From Aequorivita capsosiphonis DSM 23843 (GTDB taxonomy: Bacteria; Bacteroidota; Bacteroidia; Flavobacteriales; Flavobacteriaceae), in contig NZ_AUBG01000006.1 in assembly GCF_000429125.1 (NCBI RefSeq), positions 186,001-250,000 on the forward strand: DNA of 64,000 nucleotides. The letters are read 5' to 3'. Positions 1 to 9,238 of the stretch are shown here, piece by piece; position 1 is the stretch's first letter; the number at the start of each line of letters is the position of its first letter. The position numbers were made by a program, and so were the translations under genes. The notes beneath the pieces are model-generated. The model did no database searches and was not told where the DNA came from. It saw only the letters and a program-made list of their open reading frames with translations.

Positions 1-2406
1 GATCTTTTGGTAAATCTCGTTGGGTTGGAGGGACTTACGCAACCTAACCAAAGTGCCCAAGGTATTATCACCTTACGCGATAATGATTTACTTAATAGTC
101 TTGAGGGCTTAGATAATTTATTTGATATTGATTATTTTAATATTGAAAACAATAATTCTTTAACAACTTTTAAAGGTTTAGATGCTTTACAAACGGTGTA
201 TGAGTTAGTAGTTAAAAACAGCCCTAACCTTACTAGTATTTCGGCGCTACGGAATGTTCAAAGTTTTAATCGCCTCGAAATTAATAATACTAATGCCTTA
301 AGTGCAATTGGGTTTGGTGCAGATTCAAACTTTACTATTGGTTATTTATATCTTAAAGGCACTTCGCTAGAAACTTTACAGGGTATGGAAAAACTGGTGG
401 AATTAGAAAACAGTCTTCGTATAGAAAGTAATCCTAATCTTTTAAATCTAAATGGACTTCAAAATGCAACTGGAGTAAATTATCTGGAGCTTAGAGACAA
501 TACAAGTCTAAATGATATAAGCGATTTATCTGGTATTAATCGTGCAAATTCTATAAATATTATTGATAATGATAATCTCGTTTCTCTGGATGGGGTTAAT
601 TTTAACTCAACGGGCTATCTCAACTTGATTATTAAGGACAATGAGATATTAAGTGATATTTCTGTGCTTTCGGGACTTTCAGGAGAATTGGGAGGAGTAG
701 AAATTATTAATAACCCGACGTTAGCAAGTCTGTCCAGTTTAAATAATTTTACGCAGGTGGATCAACAATTTTTCATAGAGGAAAATACAGCATTAATAAG
801 CTTGGACGGTCTGCAAAACATTAGCCAATTTGGTTATGCCATAAAGCTTAACGTTAATAATTCATTAACAGATATCACGAGCTTAGAGAATGCCGATTTG
901 ACATATATTAATACTTTAGAAATTACAAACAATGAAAATTTATCGCAGTGCAGTATTCTTTCTATCTGTAATTTTCTAAATAATGGAACCATTACTCCTA
1001 TAATTGAAAATAACGCTACGGGATGCGCTAGTAAGAATGAAGTTTTGGTTAATTGTGGTATTACAAACAACATTATTGAAGGTACAATCAATTTTGACTT
1101 TGATAATAATGGGTGCGATGGAAATGATTATGCCGTAAACAACATTTTAGTGTCTACAACGGATGGAACTTCCACTTTTACTACTACTACCAGTGAGGTT
1201 GGAACGTATTCTTTTTTTGTTGGTATAGGAACATTTAACACTGAAATTAATCCTGAATCTCTGCCAATAAATTTTCAAGTGCTTCCTAATACTATCGAAA
1301 CCACTTTTACGGATTATGGAAATACTGAAAACGTCAATTTCTGTTTAACGGCCACTTCGGTATTTAATGATTTAAAAATAGTTCTTCTTCCTCTTAATGC
1401 TGCCCGTCCCGGCTTTGATGCCGAATATCAACTTCTGTATGAAAATGTTGGCACAACAGCATTAAGCGGTGAAATCACGCTACAATTTGATGATTCACGA
1501 CAAACATTTTTGAATGCGGTACCCAATGCAATTAATGTAAGTGGAAACACAATTACTTGGAATTACGCAGATCTTTTACCATTTCAGTCCGAAACAATAC
1601 TTATTAATTTTAATACATTACCTCCGCCAACAAACAATTCTGGAGATATTCTCGCTTTTGAAGCTATTATAAATCCTGTGACAGATGACGAAAACCCACA
1701 AAATAACACCTACAATCTGGAACAGATTATTGTAAACTCCTTTGATCCCAATGATAAACAAGTAAATCAAGGGGAAGAGATTTATGAAAGTGAAACAGCT
1801 AATTATCTTGATTATATAGTACGTTTTCAAAACACAGGAACTGCCGATGCTATAAACGTTCGTATTGAAGATTTGCTAAGTGATAAATTAGATTGGAACA
1901 CTATCCGTCCTTTGTCTGCAAGTCACGAGTACAGGGTGGAAATTATAGACGGCAACCATGTTTCCTTCATTTTTGACAATATCAACTTGCCGCCAGAGGC
2001 TTCAGACCCTGAAGGCAGTAACGGTTTTGTGGCTTTTCAAATTAAACCTATTCAAAATATTGCCTTGGGCGATGTGGTTCAAAATACTGCGGATATTTAT
2101 TTCGACTTTAACGCAGCCATCGTTACAAATACCGTCTCAACAACCGTGGTGGAAAATTTGGGTGTCGAGGAATTTGGTTTAGATGGAATGGTTCAATTGT
2201 ACCCAAACCCCGTTTCTTCAAGCCTTCAAATAAAAATTCCCAAAATCATTTCCTTCGAAAAGGCAACAGTTTATTCTCTTTTAGGTGAACAGATTCTTCA
2301 AACTTCAGAAAAGCAATTAAATTTGGATAACCTTTCTGCAGGAATCTATTTTGTGGAAGTAGTAACCGATAAGGGAAATGTTACGAAGAAAATTGTTAAA
2401 GAATAA
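1..2406 (+). CDS. T9SS-sorted leucine-rich/L-domain-like surface protein, 5'-truncated
   Basis: The frame is open to the first base of the window, so the N-terminus and signal peptide lie upstream; a TTG at base 7 is not a credible start. The first ~330 visible residues are an irregular leucine-rich repeat of the type L..L.GL..L....I.NN..L, as in receptor L-domain-like Bacteroidota surface proteins. They are followed by a Cna-B-like segment (~345-450), a DUF11-like beta domain (~450-570) and a region with the SFDPNDKQV motif (~580-700) that often precedes sorting domains. The last ~75 residues (LYPNP near the start, GIYFVEV, a basic KKIVKE end) form a type A T9SS sorting domain. The protein is therefore probably secreted and surface-attached. 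Ligand unknown. Confidence 0.85.
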   Translation, partial: DLLVNLVGLEGLTQPNQSAQGIITLRDNDLLNSLEGLDNLFDIDYFNIENNNSLTTFKGLDALQTVYELVVKNSPNLTSISALRNVQSFNRLEINNTNALSAIGFGADSNFTIGYLYLKGTSLETLQGMEKLVELENSLRIESNPNLLNLNGLQNATGVNYLELRDNTSLNDISDLSGINRANSINIIDNDNLVSLDGVNFNSTGYLNLIIKDNEILSDISVLSGLSGELGGVEIINNPTLASLSSLNNFTQVDQQFFIEENTALISLDGLQNISQFGYAIKLNVNNSLTDITSLENADLTYINTLEITNNENLSQCSILSICNFLNNGTITPIIENNATGCASKNEVLVNCGITNNIIEGTINFDFDNNGCDGNDYAVNNILVSTTDGTSTFTTTTSEVGTYSFFVGIGTFNTEINPESLPINFQVLPNTIETTFTDYGNTENVNFCLTATSVFNDLKIVLLPLNAARPGFDAEYQLLYENVGTTALSGEITLQFDDSRQTFLNAVPNAINVSGNTITWNYADLLPFQSETILINFNTLPPPTNNSGDILAFEAIINPVTDDENPQNNTYNLEQIIVNSFDPNDKQVNQGEEIYESETANYLDYIVRFQNTGTADAINVRIEDLLSDKLDWNTIRPLSASHEYRVEIIDGNHVSFIFDNINLPPEASDPEGSNGFVAFQIKPIQNIALGDVVQNTADIYFDFNAAIVTNTVSTTVVENLGVEEFGLDGMVQLYPNPVSSSLQIKIPKIISFEKATVYSLLGEQILQTSEKQLNLDNLSAGIYFVEVVTDKGNVTKKIVKE

Positions 2407-2460
2407 TCAAGCTCAAAACTAGAAGTATCTTTTTTCCGTATTTTTAATAAAAATTAAGCA

Positions 2461-2982
2461 ATGAAGTTACTCCCAATATTATTACTTTCCATATTTCTAA
2501 CTTCCTGCGGCGCTAGCGTGGCGGTAGATTATGACAAACAAGTAGATTTTTCAAAATACAACACGTATAACTATTTTCCCACTATAGATTCTGGTCTTAG
2601 CGAATTGGACGATGATAGAGTCATTCAAGCAGCTGACAGTTTGTTGCAGGAACGCGGATTTGTAAAAAGTGAAAGTCCCCAACTGTATATCAATTTTTAT
2701 GCACGTGAAAGTCTTTCCAATTCCCGAAACACTATTGGTATTGGTGTAGGTGGCGGGGGTCGTAATGGTGGGATTGGAGTTAGTGGAGGCATTCCTATTG
2801 GTGGAAAAGTTATAAACCAACGCTTAACCATGGACTTTATAGATGTTCAAAAAGACGATCTTGTTTGGCAAGCCATTGCCGATGGTGAAATGAAAGAACG
2901 TGCAACGCCGCAAAAGAAAGAAGCCTACTATTATTCGGTGATTCAGAAAATCTTAAAAAAATATCCTCCAAGAAAGAAGTAG
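2461..2982 (+). CDS. DUF4136 domain lipoprotein
   Basis: 173 residues. The N-terminus is a lipoprotein signal with lipobox LTSC (Cys16). Residues ~20-170 match my memory of DUF4136: a D-F-S-K-Y-x-T-Y-x-Y-F motif near the start, a Gly-rich central loop, and L(T/V)xDFID followed by LVWQAIADG. The function of this family is unknown; members are envelope proteins. The gene stands alone, 54 bp after the T9SS protein, and is followed by repeat-like sequence. Confidence 0.8.
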   Translation: MKLLPILLLSIFLTSCGASVAVDYDKQVDFSKYNTYNYFPTIDSGLSELDDDRVIQAADSLLQERGFVKSESPQLYINFYARESLSNSRNTIGIGVGGGGRNGGIGVSGGIPIGGKVINQRLTMDFIDVQKDDLVWQAIADGEMKERATPQKKEAYYYSVIQKILKKYPPRKK

Positions 2983-3085
2983 GCAGTAGCAGTTGCAGTA
3001 TTCAGTAGGCTCGATATTTATCCCGCGTAGAAGGTTGAAATATTAATTAATCGGTTGACTTCGGAGCAGCAAGTTTTTTAAATTT

Positions 3086-3109
3086 GAACATTGAACATTG
3101 AACATTGAA
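3086..3109 (+). repeat. Period-7 tandem repeat (gaacatt)x3
   Basis: Three exact gaacatt units plus gaa. The TTG start codon of the following TPR gene lies in the third unit. Similar short-period arrays occur at 13011, 22786, 40498 and 46136. Confidence 0.8.
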
Positions 3110-4079
3110 TAATATCACTATCATCAAACGATTAACTCTTTTACTTTATATCCTTCCCTTGTTTATGGTTGCCCAAACCAACTATCAACAAGCAGAAGAA
3201 TACTTTAAACAGGAAAAATTCAGTAAGGCGAGACCTGTTTTTGAAAATTATATAAAGGAACATCCCACCGACAAAAAGACGCAAGAATATTTGGGTGATA
3301 TTGCGGCTTATGGCGAGGAGTGGGATAAGGCGATTTCGTATTATAAAGAATTAGTTGAAGAAGAACCAAGCAACGCCAATTACCACTTTAAGTACGGTGG
3401 AGCACTCGGAATGAAAGCCATGTCCATTAGTCGTTTACGTGCCATAACCTATATTGGCGATATTAAACGCGAATTTGAGACGGCCGCAAAGTTGGATCCA
3501 ACCCACATAGATACCCGTTGGGCATTGATAGAGTTCTATATTCAGGTTCCCGGAATCTTGGGTGGAAGTGAATCCAAAGCACTTGAATATGCCAAAGATC
3601 TTTTGAAAATCTCTCCTGTAGATGGCTATTTGGCCGAAGGTTATATTGCTGAATTATCTAATAGACCGAAGGATGCGGAACGTTATTATAAAAAAGCAAT
3701 TGAAGTAGGAGGTTCCCCGCACACCTATGAAAAACTTTCAAAGCTTTACGAAAACAACAATCAACCGGACAAGGCAATTGCGGTCGCTTCCAAATCCCTG
3801 AAGCTTCATAAACGCAATCAACTTAATTATCAGATAGGGAAGGTTTGTGCTAAATATGATATAGATTCCCAATACGGAATAGAGTGTTTGGGTGAATATA
3901 TCGCGAATTATACAATTACAGATGGAGTGCCGAAAGAATGGGCATATTACCGACTTGCTCAGATTTATAAAAACCTCGGCGAAAAGCAATTGGCGCTTAC
4001 CTGGATAAATAAAGCATTGAAGAGTCCCGATGATTTTAAGGAAGCCAAAAAGGAAAAATCGCTCATTTTAGCGATGTAA
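3105..4079 (+). CDS. Secreted tetratricopeptide repeat protein
   Basis: 324 residues. A hydrophobic N-terminus ending LFMVAQ suggests a signal peptide cleaved after MVA. It is complete only if the TTG at 3105 (inside a tandem repeat) is used; the first ATG, at codon 21, would remove it. Residues ~25-110 and ~190-320 hold TPR units (for example YQQAEEYFKQEKFSKARPVF and YYRLAQIYKNLGEKQLALTW). Likely a periplasmic scaffold. The partner is unknown, and flanking genes give no clue because both sides are repeat-rich spacers. Confidence 0.75.
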   Translation: MNNITIIKRLTLLLYILPLFMVAQTNYQQAEEYFKQEKFSKARPVFENYIKEHPTDKKTQEYLGDIAAYGEEWDKAISYYKELVEEEPSNANYHFKYGGALGMKAMSISRLRAITYIGDIKREFETAAKLDPTHIDTRWALIEFYIQVPGILGGSESKALEYAKDLLKISPVDGYLAEGYIAELSNRPKDAERYYKKAIEVGGSPHTYEKLSKLYENNNQPDKAIAVASKSLKLHKRNQLNYQIGKVCAKYDIDSQYGIECLGEYIANYTITDGVPKEWAYYRLAQIYKNLGEKQLALTWINKALKSPDDFKEAKKEKSLILAM

Positions 4080-4160
4080 GCTTGAATTCCGTTGCGATAG
4101 ATCTTGGGATGAGAATTAGAAAAAAGTATCTTTACACAACAAATATAACCCAAATCATGC

Positions 4161-4187
4161 CGGCACTGAGCGCAGTCAAAGTGTGGA
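4161..4187 (+). repeat. Copy of the CACTGAGCGCAGTC repeat family
   Basis: Intergenic copy of the element also seen in frame inside argS (57181-57218). The core cactgagcgcagtc is shared, in opposite orientation. Confidence 0.6.
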
Positions 4188-4208
4188 AGGGCTAAACCTT
4201 TAAACTAA

Positions 4209-4259
4209 TACCCCAACCCTAAAGGGAGCTATTATTCTCCCCTTTAGGGGGCAGGGGGT
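4209..4259. repeat. Imperfect palindromic repeat (CCCTAAAGGG / CCCCTTTAGGGG)
   Basis: C-rich and G-rich arms around an A/T centre, ending 12 bp before the mpl start. A related sequence is at 41892-41914. Confidence 0.55.
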
Positions 4260-4271
4260 AAAGCAAAACAT

Positions 4272-5633
4272 ATGAGAATCCACTTTATAGCCATTGGCGG
4301 CAGCGCGATGCACAATCTTGCATTGGCATTACATCAAAAAGGAGATACGGTCACCGGTAGCGACGACGAGATTTTTGAACCTTCCAAAAGCAGATTGGAT
4401 AAAAAAGATTTATTACCCGAAAAAGAAGGTTGGTTTCCGGAGAAAATCACTTCAGAAATTGATGCGGTGATCCTGGGGATGCACGCCAAAGTAGATAATC
4501 CAGAACTTCTAAAAGCAAAGGAGCTCGGACTTAAAATCTACAGCTACCCCGAGTTTTTATACGAACAGTCCAAAAACAAAACCCGCGTAGTGATTGGTGG
4601 TTCTCACGGGAAAACTACAATTACCTCCATGATTCTTCATGTGATGAGCTATCACGGAAAAGAGGTTGATTATATGGTAGGTGCACAGTTGGAAGGTTTT
4701 AATACGATGGTGAAAATAACCGAGAATAATGATTTTATGGTCATTGAAGGCGATGAATATCTGTCTTCACCTATAGACCGTAGACCAAAGTTTCATCTAT
4801 ATAAACCAAATATCGCTTTGTTAAGCGGCATTGCTTGGGACCATATCAACGTTTTTCCTACTTATGAAAACTATGTGGAGCAGTTCGAAATTTTTATAAA
4901 GGAAATAACCGATGGTGGCGCGCTAATTTATAACGAAGAAGATACTGAGGTAAAACGAGTTGTTGAAGAAGCTACAAACCCGATTAAAAAATATCCGTAT
5001 CAAACCCCAGAATATTCCGTGGAAGATGGAACTACGCTTTTAGATACGCCAGAAGGCCCGATGCCTGTTGAAATTTTCGGAAAGCATAATCTAAACAATC
5101 TGGAAGGTGCCCGTTGGATCTGCCAATTGATGGGTGTAGATGTCGATGACTTTTATGAAGCTATTTCTACTTTTAAAGGCGCAAGCAAACGTTTGGAGAA
5201 AATTGCTGAAACTAAAAATTCTGTGGCTTATAAAGATTATGCACATTCTCCAAGCAAGGTTAAAGCAACAACCCAAGCAGTAAAAAATCAATACCCCAAT
5301 AGAAAACTCATAGCATGTTTGGAACTACACACCTACAGTAGTTTAAATCCTGAGTTTCTAAAAGAATACAAAGGAACATTGGATGCAGCCGATAGCGCCG
5401 TGGTTTTCTATTCTCCACACGCCGTGCTTATAAAGCAGCTAGAAGAAATAAAAGGCGAGCAAATTGAAGAAGCTTTTGATCGAGATGATTTGGTGGTTTT
5501 TACAAATCCAGCCGATTTTAAAACCTATCTCTATTCCCAGAATTATGACGATACCTGTTTGCTTTTAATGAGCAGTGGAAATTATGGCGGTTTGGATTTT
5601 GAAGAGGTGAAGGAATATGTTGAAAGCGTTTAG
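4272..5633 (+). CDS. mpl: Mur ligase family protein, Mpl type (murein peptide recycling)
   Basis: 453 residues, the usual length for Mpl. It starts with the Rossmann motif HFIAIGGSAMHNLA (residues 4-17). The ATP loop GGSHGKTT is at 109-116. The catalytic Mur domain carries EGDEYLSS and AWDHINVFPTY, and the C-terminal ligase domain runs from ~310 (YKDYAHSPSKVKA). Mpl joins recycled L-Ala-gamma-D-Glu-mDAP tripeptide to UDP-MurNAc in the cytoplasm. The distinction from MurC rests on the GGSAMHNLA start and EGDEY motif, so substrate is an inference. The ATG at 4272 leaves the Rossmann motif at the very N-terminus, as expected. The 3' end is duplicated downstream. Confidence 0.8.
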   Translation: MRIHFIAIGGSAMHNLALALHQKGDTVTGSDDEIFEPSKSRLDKKDLLPEKEGWFPEKITSEIDAVILGMHAKVDNPELLKAKELGLKIYSYPEFLYEQSKNKTRVVIGGSHGKTTITSMILHVMSYHGKEVDYMVGAQLEGFNTMVKITENNDFMVIEGDEYLSSPIDRRPKFHLYKPNIALLSGIAWDHINVFPTYENYVEQFEIFIKEITDGGALIYNEEDTEVKRVVEEATNPIKKYPYQTPEYSVEDGTTLLDTPEGPMPVEIFGKHNLNNLEGARWICQLMGVDVDDFYEAISTFKGASKRLEKIAETKNSVAYKDYAHSPSKVKATTQAVKNQYPNRKLIACLELHTYSSLNPEFLKEYKGTLDAADSAVVFYSPHAVLIKQLEEIKGEQIEEAFDRDDLVVFTNPADFKTYLYSQNYDDTCLLLMSSGNYGGLDFEEVKEYVESV

Positions 5634-6330
5634 GACTATCTTTTTGAGATAGAAACCCTCAGCTTCCTTAGCACCTCTGCGATGAAAAATAATCACAGAG
5701 GCACAGAGGTCACAAAGTTTAATTTGGTGCTTTGTCCTACGTCCTATAGTCCTAGGTCATTTTTTAAGTTTTTCCTCAATAAATCTTGAAGAAAACCTTC
5801 TCCTGATCAGAAATTATGCTAGGCTAGATTTTGAAGAGATCAAAGGATATTTCAATAAGAAAAAGTCAATTATAGGCCATAGCTATATCCCGGAGGGATT
5901 AAATGTTTATAGAAAACCGATACGCTTTATGATACGACCCCGTCGGGGTCGAATTTTGCGTTTTATAATTCGATCTATAAATATATGAATCCTTCGGATT
6001 CTGGGGTTTGATTTTAAATCGTAAAAGGGATATGTTGAAAGCGTTTAGAACATTGTTTTTTGAAATAGAAACCCTCAGCGTCCTCAGCGCCTTTGCGTTT
6101 ATTATTCACCGCAAGGACGCAAAGGACGCAAAGTTCAATTCAGTGTTTTGTCCTACGTCTTATGTCCTATAGTCCTATGTCAATTTTTATAGATTCCTCC
6201 ATAAATATTTAAGAAAACTTTTGTCTGAGTCTAGATGATAATCGATTAAATTTTGGGGTGGTGAATAGAGATTTGAAATAAACCTAGTCTTCGTCACGTT
6301 ATCATAGCACTAACAACTAAAACTGAATCT
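5634..6330. other. Gene-free 697 bp: degenerate duplication of the mpl 3' end plus an inserted palindromic segment
   Basis: No intact gene. The last 40 bp of mpl (5579-5618) recur in degenerate form at 5811-5850. The copy then breaks off and resumes at ~6030 with the same codons and 3' flank as mpl (the gttgaaagcgtttag end, then gaaaccctcagc, the cgcaaag-like and gtcctac-like stretches) up to ~6240. The interrupting segment (5851-6023) contains the palindromes cgaccccgtcggggtcg and gaatccttcggattc. It is bounded by near-identical aaaggatat (5842-5850) and aaagggatat (6024-6033). Confidence 0.7.
5811..6048 (+). pseudogene. Degenerate second copy of the mpl 3' end, interrupted
   Basis: 5811-5850 aligns with codons for the last residues of Mpl (N-Y-G-G-L-D-F-E-E-V-K-E-Y) with several substitutions, and the frame is lost. 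After a ~173 bp insert, 6031-6048 repeats the mpl ending tatgttgaaagcgtttag including the stop. It is too short to encode anything and is best read as a relic of a tandem duplication. Confidence 0.6.
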
Positions 6331-6987
6331 ATGAAATCTTTGCTCTTATCCTGCTTTGTTTTTAGCCTGATCTTTATCTCTTGTAATAAAGATGACAACC
6401 AACCTGAAGAACAGCAACAAACTGAATCGAATTTTTATGCTTTAACTATAGGAAACTCTTGGAGGTACGAATATTTTAAAAGAATTGATAGAACGGACGA
6501 ATTTGAAAGTTTAAATGCTTTCGATGATGTAGCTATTACAGGAACATCTGAAATTAATGGGAACACATATTATACGTTTGAAACCACTACATCGGGAAAT
6601 GATAATACTAGTATTCTTGTACCAGAAAATGGAACAGTGGTTACAAATTTAAGAGATTCCCTTGGTTATTTAATTAATGAAAATGGAGTAAAACAATTTT
6701 CCTATTCCAATCCTGATCAAGAATATTTAATTAGACAGATGACTAATGAACTTAATATATATGGTGTACTAACTGAGAGTGATAGCGCTTTGGAGGTTCC
6801 TGCTGGAAATTTTGAGTGTTTCGTTAATGAACTTTACGTGAGATTCTCAGATGGAAATACTTCCCCAGGTAGAGATTTTTATTTTTATTCTGAGAGAATT
6901 GGAAAGATAAAATCTACTATTTCGTGGGTTTCAGATTCCTTGCATAGTGCTGAAATAAGATTGGTTTCTTACAGTTTTCCTAACTAA
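6331..6987 (+). CDS. Hypothetical lipoprotein
   Basis: 218 residues. Type II signal peptide with lipobox FISC (Cys18), followed by an acidic/Gln-rich tether (NKDDNQPEEQQQTE). The mature part begins FYALTIGNSWRYEY, a pattern shared by many Bacteroidota lipoproteins of unknown role (GNxWxY start, beta-rich body). I do not recognise a family with a known activity. It is monocistronic, with a terminator placed inside the convergent neighbour. Confidence 0.7.
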   Translation: MKSLLLSCFVFSLIFISCNKDDNQPEEQQQTESNFYALTIGNSWRYEYFKRIDRTDEFESLNAFDDVAITGTSEINGNTYYTFETTTSGNDNTSILVPENGTVVTNLRDSLGYLINENGVKQFSYSNPDQEYLIRQMTNELNIYGVLTESDSALEVPAGNFECFVNELYVRFSDGNTSPGRDFYFYSERIGKIKSTISWVSDSLHSAEIRLVSYSFPN

Positions 6988-6991
6988 AAAC

Positions 6992-7609
6992 TTATTTATA
7001 AATAGCTTCAATAAATCCCGAGACATCTTTTCGGGATTTTTTTATTAATTCATTTTTTGCGTTCTCGAAATCTGCTTCGTTTTTATTTTGAGAGAGCTTA
7101 AACTTTCCTTCCCAATTGGTGATTTCAATTTCAAAAGTTTGGATGTAATTGATAAAACGTTCCATTTTTGAATCGTCTTTCTTCAGAATATACCTATCCG
7201 TCATTTTGGTGGGGTTTTGTTCACTTCGTTCTAAAACTTCAGTCATAGCAATCATGGTTTTTTTGACTGTTTCCGCATCATTTAAAAGCTTCAGTTTTCC
7301 TGTGATGTGAACTATTATATAATTCCAAGTTGGCAATTGTGGTGTTTTGTAGATGCTTGGAGAAATATAAGTATCAGGACCTTTAAAAACGATCGTAACT
7401 TCGGTACCATCCTTTAACGTTTCTATTTGCGGATTGATTCGGTCTATGTGCGCGACTAGCTTTTTTGAAGTTTCATTATAGATAAAAGGGATATGCGTTA
7501 TAAATGGTTTCCTATCCTTGGCCGTAACCAACATTCCCAACGGAAAATGCTGGATTACCAAAATCATCTTTTCAATATCGTGGGATTGGTGGTGTGATGG
7601 TGGATACAT
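6992..7609 (-). CDS. FMN-binding negative transcriptional regulator (PaiB family)
   Basis: 205 residues, usual for PaiB. Hallmarks are the N-terminal MYPPSHH, the segment FPLGMLVTA, HIPF, a central KGPDTYISPSIY motif and TWNYIIVHITGKLK. The family has a split-barrel flavin-binding fold related to pyridoxamine-phosphate oxidase. The name comes from Bacillus PaiB, a regulator; whether this protein regulates transcription is unknown. The last codons overlap the terminator of the convergent lipoprotein gene. Confidence 0.8.
   Translation of the reverse strand: MYPPSHHQSHDIEKMILVIQHFPLGMLVTAKDRKPFITHIPFIYNETSKKLVAHIDRINPQIETLKDGTEVTIVFKGPDTYISPSIYKTPQLPTWNYIIVHITGKLKLLNDAETVKKTMIAMTEVLERSEQNPTKMTDRYILKKDDSKMERFINYIQTFEIEITNWEGKFKLSQNKNEADFENAKNELIKKSRKDVSGFIEAIYK
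7013..7043 (+). terminator. Rho-independent terminator inside the 3' end of the paiB-like gene
   Basis: Perfect 9-bp stem AAATCCCGA / TCGGGATTT (7013-7021 with 7031-7039) and a T-run (7037-7043). It ends the plus-strand lipoprotein gene (stop 6987) but lies within the coding sequence of the convergent gene. Confidence 0.8.
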
Positions 7610-7617
7610 ATTGATTT

Positions 7618-7747
7618 TAGATTGCCGATTTACAATGGCTGATTTTCGAGCGAGCTACTTTGTGGTCCTTTGTGTCTACTTTGTGGCTCTCTGTGGTAAA
7701 GCTATTACGCAAAGTTGCACAAAGATTCTCAAAGTTTCACAAAGTTT
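7618..7747. repeat. Low-complexity intergenic repeat tract (ctttgtgg / cacaaag type)
   Basis: Iterated tttgtgg..tttgtg and gcaaagttgcacaaag..caaagtttcacaaag stretches between the PaiB and GT2 genes. They belong to the same degenerate cgcaaag family as at 5690, 6110, 12970 and 57548. No ORF of note. Confidence 0.5.
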
Positions 7748-9238
7748 TTAGGCCTTAGAGGTCAAGGATTTAAAAAACACAAACCCAAACCCTAGAAAGA
7801 GCATCAAATGAAAAGGAAACAGTCCAAAGTCGCCACCGTGATCGCCAACAATAAATGCACTATACATTCCGAAAGCGAAATATAGCATCAACACACCCTC
7901 AATTATCACATTTGGTGAAGTGTTTTTAGTGACGTATTTATTGCCTTTCCAACCATTCTTTAAATCGCCGATATTGAATTTCGGAGTTCGGATAAATTCA
8001 CTTTTCTTTCCGAAATGCCCTTCCAAAACTGCAATGGAATTATGTACAGAGAAACCCATTGCTACCGAAAAGAAAGTAAAAAACATTCCTATATATTTTA
8101 GAAATCGTTTAAATCCGCCACCGTAAATACTTTTAAAAGTAAACCAATAACAAATAAAAAAGATGATTGTGCTTATCACAAAAAAGCTCATTACAAAGAA
8201 GTAAACTTTTAAATGTTCGTATTCGTTTTTAATATAAAGCATCGGAATACTTAATATCGCGACGATAAGAATATTCAAAAACATGGTACTGTTCAGCAGA
8301 TGCAAAAAACTGTGAATTTTAGTTTTTGAGGAAAGATCAGGACTTTTAAAAACGCGCCAAGCCATTTTTTGAAAATTCTCTGCGCCACCTTTGTTCCAAC
8401 GAAATTGTTGCGAACGCGCTGCGCTAATTACCACAGGAAGTTCGGCGGGAGTTTCCACATTTTCCAAATATTTAAATTTCCAGTTTTTCAACTGCGCACG
8501 GTAGCTGAGGTCGAGATCTTCGGTTAGCGTATCGCCTTCCCAATTGCCGGCGTCTAGAATACATTCCTTCCGCCAAACACCCGCAGTTCCATTGAAATTA
8601 ATAAAATGCCCTTTAGAATTTCTTCCTACTTGTTCCAAAGTGAAATGTGCATCCAGAGCAAAGGCTTGTACACGAGTAAGTATGGAATAGTCCCGATTTA
8701 AATGTCCCCAACGGGTTTGAACCACGCCAATTTCTGGATCTTTAAAATAGGGGATTGTATTTTTTAACCAGTCTTTCTTCGGAAGAAAATCCGCGTCAAA
8801 AATAGCTATATATTCACCTTTGGCAGTTTTTAGACCTTCCTTTAATGCGCCTGCTTTAAAGCCTACTCTGTTTTCACGAGAAATATGTTGAATGTCTAAA
8901 CCTGTTTTCTGAAGGGCTTGAATGTGGATAGCCGTTTCTTCAAAAGACTCATCGGTACTATCGTCCAAGACTTGTATTTCTAACTTATTCTTCGGATAAT
9001 CAATTAGTGCAATATTTTCCAGCAATCTATCCATAACGTACAATTCGTTATAAACAGGAAGCTGAATAGTGACAAAAGGAATTTCTTCTTCTTGTGAAAA
9101 ATCGAAAGTAGGAGAATCTTTGTGGTTTTTGCGGGCACTCAGATAGTTAAATAGCAAGTTGAGTTGCGCCAACGCGTACATAAAAATGAGGAGAAGGGCA
9201 ATGGAGTAAACTGCAATGATTATTGATTCAAGAATCAT
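7748..9238 (-). CDS. Processive GT2 glycosyltransferase, cellulose synthase-like membrane protein
   Basis: 496 residues. One N-terminal membrane segment (~5-30), a GT2 catalytic domain (~53-290), then four predicted membrane helices. The processive GT2 motifs are all present: VLDDSTDES, the DxD-type FDADF, TEDLDLSYR, and Q(Q)FRWNKG for QxxRW. Such enzymes polymerise a nucleotide-sugar donor into a beta-glycan and pass the chain across the inner membrane; the sugar cannot be told from sequence. The ATG overlaps the stop of the upstream GT2 gene by 4 bp (ATGA), so the two are translationally coupled. Confidence 0.85.
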   Translation of the reverse strand: MILESIIIAVYSIALLLIFMYALAQLNLLFNYLSARKNHKDSPTFDFSQEEEIPFVTIQLPVYNELYVMDRLLENIALIDYPKNKLEIQVLDDSTDESFEETAIHIQALQKTGLDIQHISRENRVGFKAGALKEGLKTAKGEYIAIFDADFLPKKDWLKNTIPYFKDPEIGVVQTRWGHLNRDYSILTRVQAFALDAHFTLEQVGRNSKGHFINFNGTAGVWRKECILDAGNWEGDTLTEDLDLSYRAQLKNWKFKYLENVETPAELPVVISAARSQQFRWNKGGAENFQKMAWRVFKSPDLSSKTKIHSFLHLLNSTMFLNILIVAILSIPMLYIKNEYEHLKVYFFVMSFFVISTIIFFICYWFTFKSIYGGGFKRFLKYIGMFFTFFSVAMGFSVHNSIAVLEGHFGKKSEFIRTPKFNIGDLKNGWKGNKYVTKNTSPNVIIEGVLMLYFAFGMYSAFIVGDHGGDFGLFPFHLMLFLGFGFVFFKSLTSKA

